Positions 33,060 to 43,750 of a DNA stretch of 64,000 bases are shown piece by piece. Position 1 is the first letter of the stretch. The number at the start of each line of letters is the position of its first letter. The position numbers and the translations under genes were made by a program. The notes beneath the pieces were generated by a model. It was not told the DNA's origin and searched no databases. It saw nothing but the letters and a program-made list of their open reading frames with translations. Source of the DNA: Pseudomonas sp. P8_229 (GTDB taxonomy: Bacteria; Pseudomonadota; Gammaproteobacteria; Pseudomonadales; Pseudomonadaceae); contig NZ_CP125378.1 in assembly GCF_034008635.1 (NCBI RefSeq), positions 400,501-464,500 on the forward strand. The letters run 5' to 3'.

Positions 33060-34115
33060 ATGAACATCCCCTTCAACGCCCCAACCCCCAACACCAAAAT
33101 CCCCGTGACCATCCTCACCGGCTTCCTCGGAGCCGGCAAAACCACCCTGCTCAACTACATCCTCAAGGAAAACCATGGCCGTAAAATCGCCGTGATCGAA
33201 AACGAGTTCGGCGAGGTCGGCATCGACGGCGATCTGGTGCTCAGTTCGGAAACCGAAGAAATCTACGAGATGGTCAACGGCTGCGTGTGCTGCACCGCCG
33301 AAGTCCGCGAGGACCTGGTGCGCATCGTCCGCGAGCTGGTGGCACGCCCGGTGCGCCTCGATCACATCCTGATCGAGACCAGCGGGCTGGCCGATCCGTA
33401 CCCAGTGGCGCAGAGCTTTTTCATCAACGACCCGATTGCCGACGAAGTCGAACTCGACGCCATCGTGACCATGGTCGACGCCAAGCACATCGCCCGGCAC
33501 CTGGAGGATCTGCAACTGGATGGCGTCGACAATCAGGCCGTGGATCAGATCGTTTGCGCCGACCGGATCGTCATCAACAAGGTCGATCTGGTCACTGCGG
33601 ATGAAGTGGACAACCTGCGCGGCAAGATCCGCGGTTTGAACGCCACGGCGGACTTGGTGACCTGCACCCACGCGCAGATCGATCTGACGAAAATTCTCGG
33701 CATCGGCGCGTTCGAGTGCACGCAGAAGCTGATGGAAATCGGCGCCGAACAACACGATCACGACCACCACGATCATCACCATGAGCACGCTGATGAAGCG
33801 CCGGATCACCAGCACGATCCAAGCGTGTCATCGGTGGGCATTGCCGTGGACGGCGCGGTCAACCTGATGGCGTTCCATCGTTGGATCAGCGAGCTGCGCA
33901 CCGCCCAGGCCGACAATTTGTACCGTATGAAAGGCGTGCTCGCCGTGGCCAACGAAGACCAGCGCTACGTGCTGCAAGGCGTGCACAGCCTGGTGGAGTT
34001 CCGCGCCTCGACCGCCTGGGGCACGGAGCCGCGTACTAGCAAGATCGTGTTCATCGGCCGCGACCTGGATCGTGCGGCGCTGAACCAGGGCTTTGCCGCC
34101 TGCCTGGCAGGCTGA
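33060..34115 (+). CDS. COG0523/CobW-type GTPase metallochaperone with His-rich loop
   Basis: The 351-residue G3E GTPase has Walker A GFLGAGKT (about residues 21-28), the metal-binding G-C-V-C-C motif (around residue 75), Walker B/switch ETSGLADP and the guanine-specificity motif N-K-V-D. Between the domains lies a His/Asp-rich stretch (DHDHHDHHHEHADE, about 235-248), followed by the CobW C-terminal domain. Such proteins insert or store Zn, Co or Fe for client enzymes. Here the clients are likely the amidohydrolases of the same cluster (inference). AAGGAG precedes the ATG at 33060. Confidence 0.92.
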   Translation: MNIPFNAPTPNTKIPVTILTGFLGAGKTTLLNYILKENHGRKIAVIENEFGEVGIDGDLVLSSETEEIYEMVNGCVCCTAEVREDLVRIVRELVARPVRLDHILIETSGLADPYPVAQSFFINDPIADEVELDAIVTMVDAKHIARHLEDLQLDGVDNQAVDQIVCADRIVINKVDLVTADEVDNLRGKIRGLNATADLVTCTHAQIDLTKILGIGAFECTQKLMEIGAEQHDHDHHDHHHEHADEAPDHQHDPSVSSVGIAVDGAVNLMAFHRWISELRTAQADNLYRMKGVLAVANEDQRYVLQGVHSLVEFRASTAWGTEPRTSKIVFIGRDLDRAALNQGFAACLAG

Positions 34116-34211
34116 ACAAGGCATCGGAGCCGGTGGATGGCGGTTCCGGGCACGAATGACTGATGCCCAATGGCACTGTAAATCTGTGGAATGAACCCTG
34201 TGATGAGGACA
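34116..34211. other. Gap after the CobW gene
   Basis: No gene, hairpin with T-tract or other structure was recognised in this 96-bp stretch, which leads into the dispersed repeat at 34212. Confidence 0.4.
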
Positions 34212-34363
34212 CCTGTGGCGAGGGGATTCATCCCCGATGGGCTGCGAAGCCCCCCAAAACCTGAACTCGCGGTTTACCAGACAAACCGCATGTGCTGGAT
34301 TTGCGGCTGCTGCGCAGCCGATCGGGGCGGTGCGACGTTTCGCTAAATCCCCTCGCCACAAAG
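34212..34363. repeat. Long inverted dispersed repeat, second copy
   Basis: Begins CCTGTGGCGAGGGGATTCAT and ends ATCCCCTCGCCACAAAGG, the reverse orientation of the copy at 7046-7159, and carries the same GGGGCGGTGCGACGTTTCGC segment. The internal part differs and is longer. The remaining gap to 34445 should carry the promoter or leader of the permease gene, whose ATG follows AGAGGTGA. Confidence 0.8.
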
Positions 34364-34445
34364 GCTCACTCCTACAGGGCATCTGCAGCAGGCATCAGAC
34401 GAATACCCCTCTGTACCGAATAACAACAGCTAGAGGTGATTCCCC

Positions 34446-35813
34446 ATGTCGTCAGCCACATCCCCAGCGAAAACCGCGTCCACCGTCCACCCCGTCGACC
34501 GCATTCTGCCGGTGCGACAGATGCTCACCCTCGGCCTGCAACACATGGCCGTCTCGTACATCGGCGCCATCGCCGTGCCGTTGATTGTCGCCAGTGCCCT
34601 GAAGATGTCCCACGCCGACACCGTGGTGTTGATCAGCACCACGCTGTTCTGTTCCGGCATCGCCACCTTGTTGCAAACCGTCGGTTTCTGGAAATTCGGT
34701 GTACGCCTGCCGATTCTGCAAGGCGTGGCGTTCAGCAGCGTCGGCCCGGTGATCGCCATTGGCAGCGACCCCCAGGTAGGGTTCGCAGGAGTCTGCGGCG
34801 CGGTGATCGGCGCCGGTATCTTCACCATGCTGATGGCGCCGTTCGTGGGCCGATTGCGGCGGTTTTTCCCGCCGGTGGTCACCGGCTGCATTGTCACTGT
34901 GATCGGCTTGCAGCTGTTCCCGATCGCCTATGAATGGGTCGGCGGCGGGCGCAACTCAAGCAACTTCGGCGCCCCGGCATTCCTCGGCGTGGCAGTGGTG
35001 GTGTTGCTGACCATTCTGCTGGTCAACCGCTACGGCAGCCCGCTGCTGCGCAACATGGCGGTGCTGGTGGGGATGCTGATCGGCGCCGGGCTGGCGTACG
35101 CGCTGGGCATGGGTAATTTTCACAGCGTCGAAGACGCGCCATGGCTGACCGTGCCCTACCCGTTCTATTTTGGCCTGCCGACCTTCAGCATTATTCCCAT
35201 CGCGACCATGGTGGTGGTGATGATCGTGCAGATGGTCGAGTCGATGGGGCTGTTCGTGGCCATCGGCGACATCGTCGACAAACCGGTGGAAGACAAGCAG
35301 GTGATCAACGGCCTGCGCGCCAATGGCCTGGCCAGCACCATCGCCGGGATGTTCGCCGCATTCCCGTTCATTGCCTTCATGGAAAACGTCGGCCTGGTGA
35401 TCCTGACCGGCGTGCGCAGCCGTTGGGTGGTGGCGGTCAGCGGCCTGTTGATGTGCTCGATTGCGCTGGTGCCCAAGGCCGGGGCGATCATCGCTTCGAT
35501 GCCAACTGCGGCACTGGGCGGTGCCGGCATTGCGATGTTCGGCGTAGTCGCGGCGGCGGGCATCCAGACCCTGGCCAAGGTCGACTACGAACGCAATCGC
35601 TTCAACGTGCTGATCGTCGGTTTCACCATCGCCGCCGCGCTGGTACCGGTGCTCGCGCCCACCCTGTTCAAACAAATGCCCGAGTGGTCACAGCCGTTCC
35701 TGCACAGCAGTGTGGTGATCGCCTGCCTGGTGTCGGTGCTGCTCAACGCGGCGCTCAACGGCGTCAGCGTGCCAGACACCACACCCGGCAAATCCGCCTC
35801 GCACATTCTCTGA
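34446..35813 (+). CDS. NCS2-family nucleobase permease
   Basis: The 455-residue inner-membrane protein has the 12-14 hydrophobic segments of the NAT/NCS2 family (uracil-xanthine/urate permeases), with the conserved LGLQHMAVSYIGAIAVPLIV at the start, QGVAFSSVGPVIAIG, and the family signature region M-E-N-V-G-L-V-I-L-T-G. It imports a purine, pyrimidine or related heterocycle by cation symport. It is followed 13 bp later by a deaminase-like amidohydrolase, which suggests that the substrate is deaminated after uptake. Confidence 0.92.
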   Translation: MSSATSPAKTASTVHPVDRILPVRQMLTLGLQHMAVSYIGAIAVPLIVASALKMSHADTVVLISTTLFCSGIATLLQTVGFWKFGVRLPILQGVAFSSVGPVIAIGSDPQVGFAGVCGAVIGAGIFTMLMAPFVGRLRRFFPPVVTGCIVTVIGLQLFPIAYEWVGGGRNSSNFGAPAFLGVAVVVLLTILLVNRYGSPLLRNMAVLVGMLIGAGLAYALGMGNFHSVEDAPWLTVPYPFYFGLPTFSIIPIATMVVVMIVQMVESMGLFVAIGDIVDKPVEDKQVINGLRANGLASTIAGMFAAFPFIAFMENVGLVILTGVRSRWVVAVSGLLMCSIALVPKAGAIIASMPTAALGGAGIAMFGVVAAAGIQTLAKVDYERNRFNVLIVGFTIAAALVPVLAPTLFKQMPEWSQPFLHSSVVIACLVSVLLNAALNGVSVPDTTPGKSASHIL

Positions 35814-35826
35814 CTGGAGCCTGCCC

Positions 35827-37215
35827 ATGACTCAACTTCAAAACATCCTGATCAAGAGCCCCGTCGCGGTGATGACCGGCCTGCGCGGCCCGCGTGCCCG
35901 GGCCGGTGCGGTGGACATTCGCGTGGTCAACGGACGCATTGCCGAAATGGCCGCCAACCTTGAGCCACAACCCGGTGAACGGCTGATCGATGCACACAAC
36001 TGCGTGGTCTATCCGGGCTGGATCAACACCCACCACCACCTGTTCCAGAACCTGCTCAAAGCCGTGCCCGAAGGTTTGAATCAGGATTTGCAGGGCTGGC
36101 TGGCGAGCGTGCCCTACCCGCGCCTGAACCGCTTCACCCCGCAACTGGCAAGGATCGCCGCACGCCTGGGCATGGTCGAGTTGCTGCTGTCCGGAGTGAC
36201 GACCTGCGCCGATCACCACTACCTCTACCACGCGCACGGCACCACCGAGACCGGTGACTTGCTGTTCGATCTGGCCGATGAATTCGGCCTGCGCTTCGTG
36301 CTCTGTCGCGGTGGCGCGCTGGAGTCCGCCAGCGCCCATCCGGGTTTCTCGAAAACCGCGCTGCAACCGGAAAGCCTCGAGCAAATGGTCGGCGACATCG
36401 AACGGTTGAAATCGCTGTATCACCAGGACACACCGGATGCTCTGCGCCGAGTCGTGGTGGCGCCAACCACGCCGACCTTCTCACTGCCGCCGACCCTGCT
36501 GCGCGAACTGGCGCACACCGCACGCGGCCTCGGTTTGCGTTTGCACACGCATCTGTCGGAAACGCAGCACTACGTGAATTTCTGCCGCGAGAAATACAAC
36601 TGCCTGCCGGTGGAGTTCGTCGCCGAACACGAATGGCTCGGCCCGGACGTGTGGTTCGCCCACGCCGTGCACCTGCAACCGGGCGAAATCCGCATGCTCG
36701 CCCAGACCGGCACCGGCATCTCGCACTGTCCGGTAAGCAACGCCCGCCTCGGTAGCGGCGTCGCCCCCGTGCCGCAGATGTACGAGGCTGGCGTGCCGAT
36801 TTCCCTCGGCGTCGATGGCGTCGCATCCAACGAGTCCGGGAGCATGGTCGGCGAAGCCAACACCGCGTGGCTGATCCACCGCGCCGAACAAGGCGCCTCG
36901 GCGACCACCGCCGAAGACGTGATCCACTGGGGCACGGCGGGTGGTGCGCAGGTGCTTGGATTGGGTGCGGTCGGCACACTGGAAGTCGGTCAAGCCGCAG
37001 ACCTGGTGATCTACAGCCTCGATCACCCACGCTTCTTCGGCTTCCACGACAGTGCGGTCGCGCCGGTGGTCGCGGGGGAACCGATCACAGTGAAATACAG
37101 TTTGGTGGGCGGCCGGATCGTGGTCGATAACGGCGTGATTCCGGGGCTGGACATCGAACGCATGCGTGCCGAGGCGTGGGAAGGTGTGCAGGCGATGATG
37201 AATATCGACGATTGA
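35827..37215 (+). CDS. 8-oxoguanine/isoxanthopterin-deaminase-like amidohydrolase
   Basis: The 462-residue protein belongs to the ATZ/TRZ branch of the amidohydrolase superfamily. Metal ligands are visible in N-T-H-H-H-L-F-Q, H-T-H-L-S-E-T, F-A-H-A-V-H-L and L-G-V-D-G-V-A-S-N-E-S-G-S-M. The pattern is closest to 8-oxoguanine deaminase and isoxanthopterin deaminase, which remove an exocyclic amino group from an oxidised purine or pterin. It is 13 bp after the NCS2 permease, so uptake and deamination are probably coupled. Substrate is inferred, not shown. Confidence 0.88.
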   Translation: MTQLQNILIKSPVAVMTGLRGPRARAGAVDIRVVNGRIAEMAANLEPQPGERLIDAHNCVVYPGWINTHHHLFQNLLKAVPEGLNQDLQGWLASVPYPRLNRFTPQLARIAARLGMVELLLSGVTTCADHHYLYHAHGTTETGDLLFDLADEFGLRFVLCRGGALESASAHPGFSKTALQPESLEQMVGDIERLKSLYHQDTPDALRRVVVAPTTPTFSLPPTLLRELAHTARGLGLRLHTHLSETQHYVNFCREKYNCLPVEFVAEHEWLGPDVWFAHAVHLQPGEIRMLAQTGTGISHCPVSNARLGSGVAPVPQMYEAGVPISLGVDGVASNESGSMVGEANTAWLIHRAEQGASATTAEDVIHWGTAGGAQVLGLGAVGTLEVGQAADLVIYSLDHPRFFGFHDSAVAPVVAGEPITVKYSLVGGRIVVDNGVIPGLDIERMRAEAWEGVQAMMNIDD

Positions 37216-37236
37216 CTCGCAGGCGATGCAAAACCT

Positions 37237-37324
37237 GAGGAGTGAGCCTGCTCGCGATAGCGGTCTGTCAGCCACATCAACTCTGACTGATACACCGCCA
37301 TCGCGAGCAGGCTCACTCCTACAG
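37237..37324. repeat. REPIN
   Basis: Arms GGAGTGAGCCTGCTCGCGAT and ATCGCGAGCAGGCTCACTCC flank about 40 bp and end the permease-deaminase transcript region. The remaining gap to 37429 shows no gene; AAGGAGAGACTG precedes the next ATG. Confidence 0.92.
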
Positions 37325-37429
37325 GGGATGGCGGTGTATTCGCGGACTCGGGGTTTGTCGACTAACGTTAATCCCTCATCGGATTGAGCCCCTGCCAGCT
37401 ATACCGGGCTCTTGATCAAGGAGAGACTG

Positions 37430-37639
37430 ATGACGTCGCGTCGCAACATCGAACAGACTTATCGCACCTGGTCCAGCCCGATTCTGCTGGAGCTGAAAAA
37501 GCGTGAACACCAAATGGCGCCGGTCGAGCGTCAGGCACTGGAGAATGTGTTGGTCGAACGCCGGTTGCTGGATGTGGGCAACCCCGACGGCCCCGACCGT
37601 CGCCAGGGCACTGCGAGCAAGAATGATCGCCCAGGTTGA
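37430..37639 (+). CDS. Small conserved hypothetical protein
   Basis: The 69-residue protein (MTSRRNIEQTYRTWSSPILL, then KKREHQMAPVERQALENVLV) is highly charged, lacks a signal peptide or membrane helix and ends convergent to the DHH gene. A good GGAGAG site supports the ATG at 37430; a TTG at 37412 would add six residues. I do not recognise the family. Confidence 0.65.
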   Translation: MTSRRNIEQTYRTWSSPILLELKKREHQMAPVERQALENVLVERRLLDVGNPDGPDRRQGTASKNDRPG

Positions 37640-37647
37640 TCAGCGCA

Positions 37648-38574
37648 TCAGACCGGGTTGAGGTTCAGTCCCAGCTTCAACAGTTCCTTGCGCAGCATCG
37701 ACGGTTTCACAATCGCCACGGATGCCTGCCACTCCAGTGGCAGCAACCGATTCAACCTCTGCTGGCTGACCAGCGGCTCAGCCAGCAAACAACTCTTGCC
37801 GTCACGGATGCTGATGACGTTCAGCAACCAGTCCTCGCCCTGCCCGGCTATCCAGCCGCAGATCTCGTTGCGATGTTTGTGAAGCAACCCGTCGGCATCC
37901 CACACCGTCATTTGTGCGAAAACCTGCGGCAAATTGCTGGCCGGGTTGAAGCGTTTCAGATCCGCCGCCAACGCGCCCTGTAGATCTGCTTCGATGGCTG
38001 CCTGACATTCGAGGAAATACTGCTCGGGCCAGTCAGCCGCCAGATTCGCCCGCTGCACCAACAATTCATAAGCCAGAACATCCAGCTCGGTGGTCATCTG
38101 CCCGGTGAAGTTGAGCGTGTTGTCGAGGATCGCCGTGGCCAGCAGTGCCGCGCTTGGCTCGCTGATTCGCGATAGCGGGCCGGCGGCTTGCCAGCGCTGA
38201 AAGACCAGCGTCGCCGCAGCGCCTATCGGGCGGATGTCGGCGGCGCAACCCAGTCGCTCAGCCCAGTACCGTTCAAAACCCGGGTGATGATCGATGACCT
38301 CCACCACCTGGTCGAGCACCACCAGCGGGTCGAAATGCTGAAAGTCGGAAACATCGACCAGCACGAATTCGTCGTTTGCTTGCGGTGTGTAGTGCTGAAA
38401 AGCAGCGCCCCAACTCAAAACGGTTGGCGATACGCTGCTGTTGGGGGCTGCGCTACTGACGGCGCGGGCGGGAACGCCTTGCAGGTTGAGCAATTCTGCG
38501 TAGGCGATGCAACAGGCGTAGGCGTCGATGTCCAGATAGGCCGAGCCTGAAGTGATCACGGTGATGGGCGACAT
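37648..38574 (-). CDS. DHH-family phosphoesterase
   Basis: The 308-residue protein is of the DHH/DHHA2 type (manganese pyrophosphatase-like): an N-terminal TSGSAYLDIDAYACCIAYAE (aspartates for metal), then VDVSDFQHFD and the signature V-I-D-H-H-P-G (around residue 105), and a C-terminal DHHA2-like domain. It could hydrolyse pyrophosphate or a small nucleotide or polyphosphate. The ATG at 38574 is preceded by CAGGGA; an upstream in-frame start at 38769 runs into the neighbouring gene and is rejected. Confidence 0.85.
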   Translation of the reverse strand: MSPITVITSGSAYLDIDAYACCIAYAELLNLQGVPARAVSSAAPNSSVSPTVLSWGAAFQHYTPQANDEFVLVDVSDFQHFDPLVVLDQVVEVIDHHPGFERYWAERLGCAADIRPIGAAATLVFQRWQAAGPLSRISEPSAALLATAILDNTLNFTGQMTTELDVLAYELLVQRANLAADWPEQYFLECQAAIEADLQGALAADLKRFNPASNLPQVFAQMTVWDADGLLHKHRNEICGWIAGQGEDWLLNVISIRDGKSCLLAEPLVSQQRLNRLLPLEWQASVAIVKPSMLRKELLKLGLNLNPV

Positions 38575-38636
38575 TGCGCGTCCCTGGCCAATATTACAGG
38601 GCCGGCAACGTCGCACATCTGCGTGACGATATGAAG

Positions 38637-39920
38637 TCAGGCCGCGCGCTGCCCCGCTGCCACCGCCGCCGAAGCGGCGAGCATCGCCCGCAATAACACC
38701 GCGCACCCGGCTGCCAGATCGTCTGGCGCCGCGTTCTCGATTTCGTTGTGGCTGATGCCGCCCTCGCACGGCACGAAAATCATCCCGGCCGGGCCGAGTT
38801 CGGCGAGGAAGATCGCGTCATGGCCGGCGCCGCTGACGATGTCCATGTGCGACAGCCCCAGGCCTTTCGCCGCACCGCGCACGGCTTCGACGCAGCCTTG
38901 TTCGAAGTACAGCGGCGGAAAGTCGGCGGTCGGGGTCAGTTCATAGGTCAGGCCATGTTCTTCGCAGGTGGCGTCGATGACCTGCTTCACCTCGGCAATC
39001 ATCGAATCCAGGCGCGCCGGTTGCAGATGGCGGAAGTCGAGGGTCATGCGCACTTCGCCGGGGATGACGTTGCGCGAGCCAGGATAGGCTTGCAGGCAAC
39101 CGACGGTGCCGCAGGCGTGGGGTTGATGGCCAAGAGCAGCGCGATTGACCGCGCCGACGATCACCGAGGCGCCGACCAGCGCGTCCTTGCGCAAGTGCAT
39201 CGGCGTCGGGCCGGCGTGGGCTTCGACGCCGCGCAGTTTCAGGTCGAACCACTTCTGCCCCAATGCGCCGAGTACCACGCCGATGGTTTTCTGTTCGTCT
39301 TCAAGGATCGGGCCTTGCTCGATGTGCGCTTCAAAATACGCACCGACCTTGTGCCCGCTGACTTTGCGCGGCCCGGCGTAGCCGATGGCGTTCAGGGCTT
39401 CGCCGACAGTCACGCCGTCGGCATCGACCTTGGCCAGGGTTTCTTCGAGGGTGAATTTCTCGGCGAACACCCCGGAACCCATCATGCACGGGGCGAAGCG
39501 TGAACCTTCTTCGTTGGTCCAGACCACCACTTCCAGCGGCGCTTCGGTTTCCACGCCGAGGTCATTGAGGGTGCGCAGCACTTCGACACCAGCGAGCACG
39601 CCAAAGCAGCCGTCGAACTTGCCGCCGGTGGGTTGGGTGTCGATGTGGCTGCCGGTCATCACCGGCGGCAGGTCGGGATTGCGCCCCGGGCGACGGGCGA
39701 AAATGTTGCCGACTTCATCCACCGTGACGCTGCACCCGGCGTCCTCGCACCATTGCACGAACAGGTCGCGGGCCTGGCGGTCGAGATCGGTCAGGGCCAG
39801 GCGACAGACCCCGCCCTTGACCGTGGCGCCGAGCCTGGCCAGTTCCATGAGCGAGGCCCAGAGGCGATCGCGGTTGATGTGCTGATGGGTGGATTGCAGA
39901 ACGTCTACGGCTGCGTTCAT
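38637..39920 (-). CDS. Zn-dependent N-carbamoyl hydrolase (beta-ureidopropionase type)
   Basis: The 427-residue M20-family amidase has the metal and substrate motifs G-S-H-I-D-T-Q, W-T-N-E-E-G-S-R-F, E-A-H-I-E-Q-G, S-G-A-G-H-D-A and G-I-S-H-N-E. In this context it should hydrolyse N-carbamoyl-beta-alanine to beta-alanine, CO2 and ammonia, the last step of reductive pyrimidine catabolism. By sequence alone it could also be an allantoate or hydantoin carbamoylase. The ATG at 39920 follows GGAGATCCCC. It lies downstream of the NCS1 permease on the same strand. Confidence 0.9.
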   Translation of the reverse strand: MNAAVDVLQSTHQHINRDRLWASLMELARLGATVKGGVCRLALTDLDRQARDLFVQWCEDAGCSVTVDEVGNIFARRPGRNPDLPPVMTGSHIDTQPTGGKFDGCFGVLAGVEVLRTLNDLGVETEAPLEVVVWTNEEGSRFAPCMMGSGVFAEKFTLEETLAKVDADGVTVGEALNAIGYAGPRKVSGHKVGAYFEAHIEQGPILEDEQKTIGVVLGALGQKWFDLKLRGVEAHAGPTPMHLRKDALVGASVIVGAVNRAALGHQPHACGTVGCLQAYPGSRNVIPGEVRMTLDFRHLQPARLDSMIAEVKQVIDATCEEHGLTYELTPTADFPPLYFEQGCVEAVRGAAKGLGLSHMDIVSGAGHDAIFLAELGPAGMIFVPCEGGISHNEIENAAPDDLAAGCAVLLRAMLAASAAVAAGQRAA

Positions 39921-39951
39921 GGGGATCTCCTCAGGCAGTTTTCTTCTCGAT

Positions 39952-40087
39952 AGTTCCCACGCTCTGCGTGGGAATTCATCCATGGACGCTCTGCGTCCGC
40001 TGTGGGGACGCGGAGCGTCCCGGGCTGCATTCCCACGCAGAGCGTGGGAACGATCAAATGTGGGAGCGGGCTTGCTCGCGAAGGGGC
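39952..40087. repeat. TTCCCACGC palindrome repeat plus single REP
   Basis: Two copies of the palindrome TTCCCACGCTCTGCGTGGGAA in opposite halves bracket a GC-rich inner stem (GGACGCTCTGCGTCC and GGACGCGGAGCGTCC); a REP arm (GTGGGAGCGGGCTTGCTCGC) follows. Non-coding, between the NCS1 permease and the hydrolase. Confidence 0.88.
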
Positions 40088-40093
40088 CATCCC

Positions 40094-41578
40094 TCACACC
40101 GAAGATTTCACAACAGACGGGCTGCTTCGCATCGAACACAATCCGTAATAAATCACCCCGCCCAGCGCCGAACCGGTAAACCAGCCGTAGCTGTAAAACC
40201 AGCTGAACGCATCGCTACCCAGCGACAGCAAGGTCAGCACCACCGGTACACCAAACGCGACAAACCCGGCCCAGTTCCATGCCGGATACACGTCGTCGCG
40301 GTACAACCCGGCCAGGTCCAGTTGCTGTTTCTTGATCAGGAAATAGTCCACCACCATGATCCCGGCGATCGGCCCGAGCAGGCTCGAGTAGCCCAGCAGC
40401 CAGTTGGAATACACGGTCTCCAGGCTGACATCGGAAACGATCAGCCCGAGCTTTTTCAGCAGTTCATGGGCCATCAGCGCAAGCCCGACGAAACCAGTGA
40501 GCAACACCGCTTTGGTGCGGTTGATCACCTTGGGCGCGATGTTCTGGAAGTCGTTGGTCGGCGAAACAATGTTCGCCGCGGTGTTGGTCGACAGCGTGGC
40601 GATGATGATCAGCGCCATGGCCACCGCGACCCACACTGGGCTCTGGATATGGCCGATCAGACTGACCGGGTCAGACACGGTCACGCCCACCAGTTTCACC
40701 GACGCGGCGGTCATCACCACACCCAGCGAAGCGAACAGGAACATGGTCAGCGGCAGGCCGAAAATCTGCCCGAGGATCTGGTCCTTCTGGCTCTTGGCGT
40801 AACGACTGAAGTCAGGAATGTTCAGCGACAGCGTGGCCCAGAAGCCGACCATCGCCGTCAGCCCGGCGGCGAAGTAACTGACCACACTGGCGCCTTCCGG
40901 GCGTTTCGGTGGAATCGCCAACAGCTCGGTCATCGACACATTGGGCATCGCCCACATCAGCAGGCCGACGCCGACCGCCACCAGCAACGGCGCGGACAGG
41001 GTTTCCAGCCATTTGATCGACTCGGCGCCACGGATCACCACCCACAGGTTCAGCGACCAGAAGATCATGAAGCCGATCACTTCGCCGGTGCCGCCGAGGG
41101 ATTTCCAGCCGTCGAAGATCGAGCCGAGAAACAGGTGGATCGCCAGACCGCCGAACATAGTCTGGATGCCGAACCAGCCACACGCCACCAGCGCGCGAAT
41201 CAGGCACGGCACGTTGGAGCCGAGCACGCCGAACGACGAACGCAACAGCACCGGGAATGGAATGCCGTACTTGGTGCCGGGAAAGGCGTTGAGCGTGAGC
41301 GGGATCAGCACGATGACGTTGGCCAGCAGAATCGCCATCAGCGCTTCACCAACGCTCAGACCGAAATACGCGGTGAGCACACCACCGAGGGTGTAGGTCG
41401 GCACGCACACCGACATGCCGACCCACAGCGCGGTGATGTGCCATTTGTTCCAGGTTCGTTCGCGCACCTTGGTCGGTGCCATGTCGTGGTTGTAACGGGG
41501 ACTGTCGAGGACGTCGCTGCCGGCTTCGAGTTCGAACAAGCCGTCGCGCTCGGTCACTTGCGATCTGTTCTGTTGCAT
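40094..41578 (-). CDS. NCS1-family pyrimidine/hydantoin permease
   Basis: The 494-residue inner-membrane protein has the NCS1 fold with about 12 hydrophobic segments (VGMSVCVPTYTLGG, GEALMAILLANVIVLIP, SSFGVLGSNVPCLIRALVAC, GIMVVDYFLI), as in cytosine, allantoin and hydantoin transporters. It probably imports uracil, thymine or a dihydropyrimidine for the pathway encoded around it. The ATG at 41578 follows AGTGGAG. It is divergent from dihydropyrimidinase across a 624-bp gap. Confidence 0.92.
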   Translation of the reverse strand: MQQNRSQVTERDGLFELEAGSDVLDSPRYNHDMAPTKVRERTWNKWHITALWVGMSVCVPTYTLGGVLTAYFGLSVGEALMAILLANVIVLIPLTLNAFPGTKYGIPFPVLLRSSFGVLGSNVPCLIRALVACGWFGIQTMFGGLAIHLFLGSIFDGWKSLGGTGEVIGFMIFWSLNLWVVIRGAESIKWLETLSAPLLVAVGVGLLMWAMPNVSMTELLAIPPKRPEGASVVSYFAAGLTAMVGFWATLSLNIPDFSRYAKSQKDQILGQIFGLPLTMFLFASLGVVMTAASVKLVGVTVSDPVSLIGHIQSPVWVAVAMALIIIATLSTNTAANIVSPTNDFQNIAPKVINRTKAVLLTGFVGLALMAHELLKKLGLIVSDVSLETVYSNWLLGYSSLLGPIAGIMVVDYFLIKKQQLDLAGLYRDDVYPAWNWAGFVAFGVPVVLTLLSLGSDAFSWFYSYGWFTGSALGGVIYYGLCSMRSSPSVVKSSV

Positions 41579-43642
<2,064 letters not shown>

Positions 43643-43668
43643 AATCCAGGCCTTCGGCCTCATAAATG

Positions 43669-43700
43669 ATCATTCCCACGCTCTGCGTGGGAACGATCAA
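43669..43700. repeat. TTCCCACGC palindrome repeat, single unit
   Basis: ATTCCCACGCTCTGCGTGGGAA forms a near-perfect hairpin in the gap between hydA and preT. A small AGGCC-TTC-GGCCT hairpin lies just upstream (43648-43660). Confidence 0.88.
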
Positions 43701-43750
43701 CCACTGCCCGACAGAGGCAGAGAACCTCAATAACCGTGAGGCACAAAACC

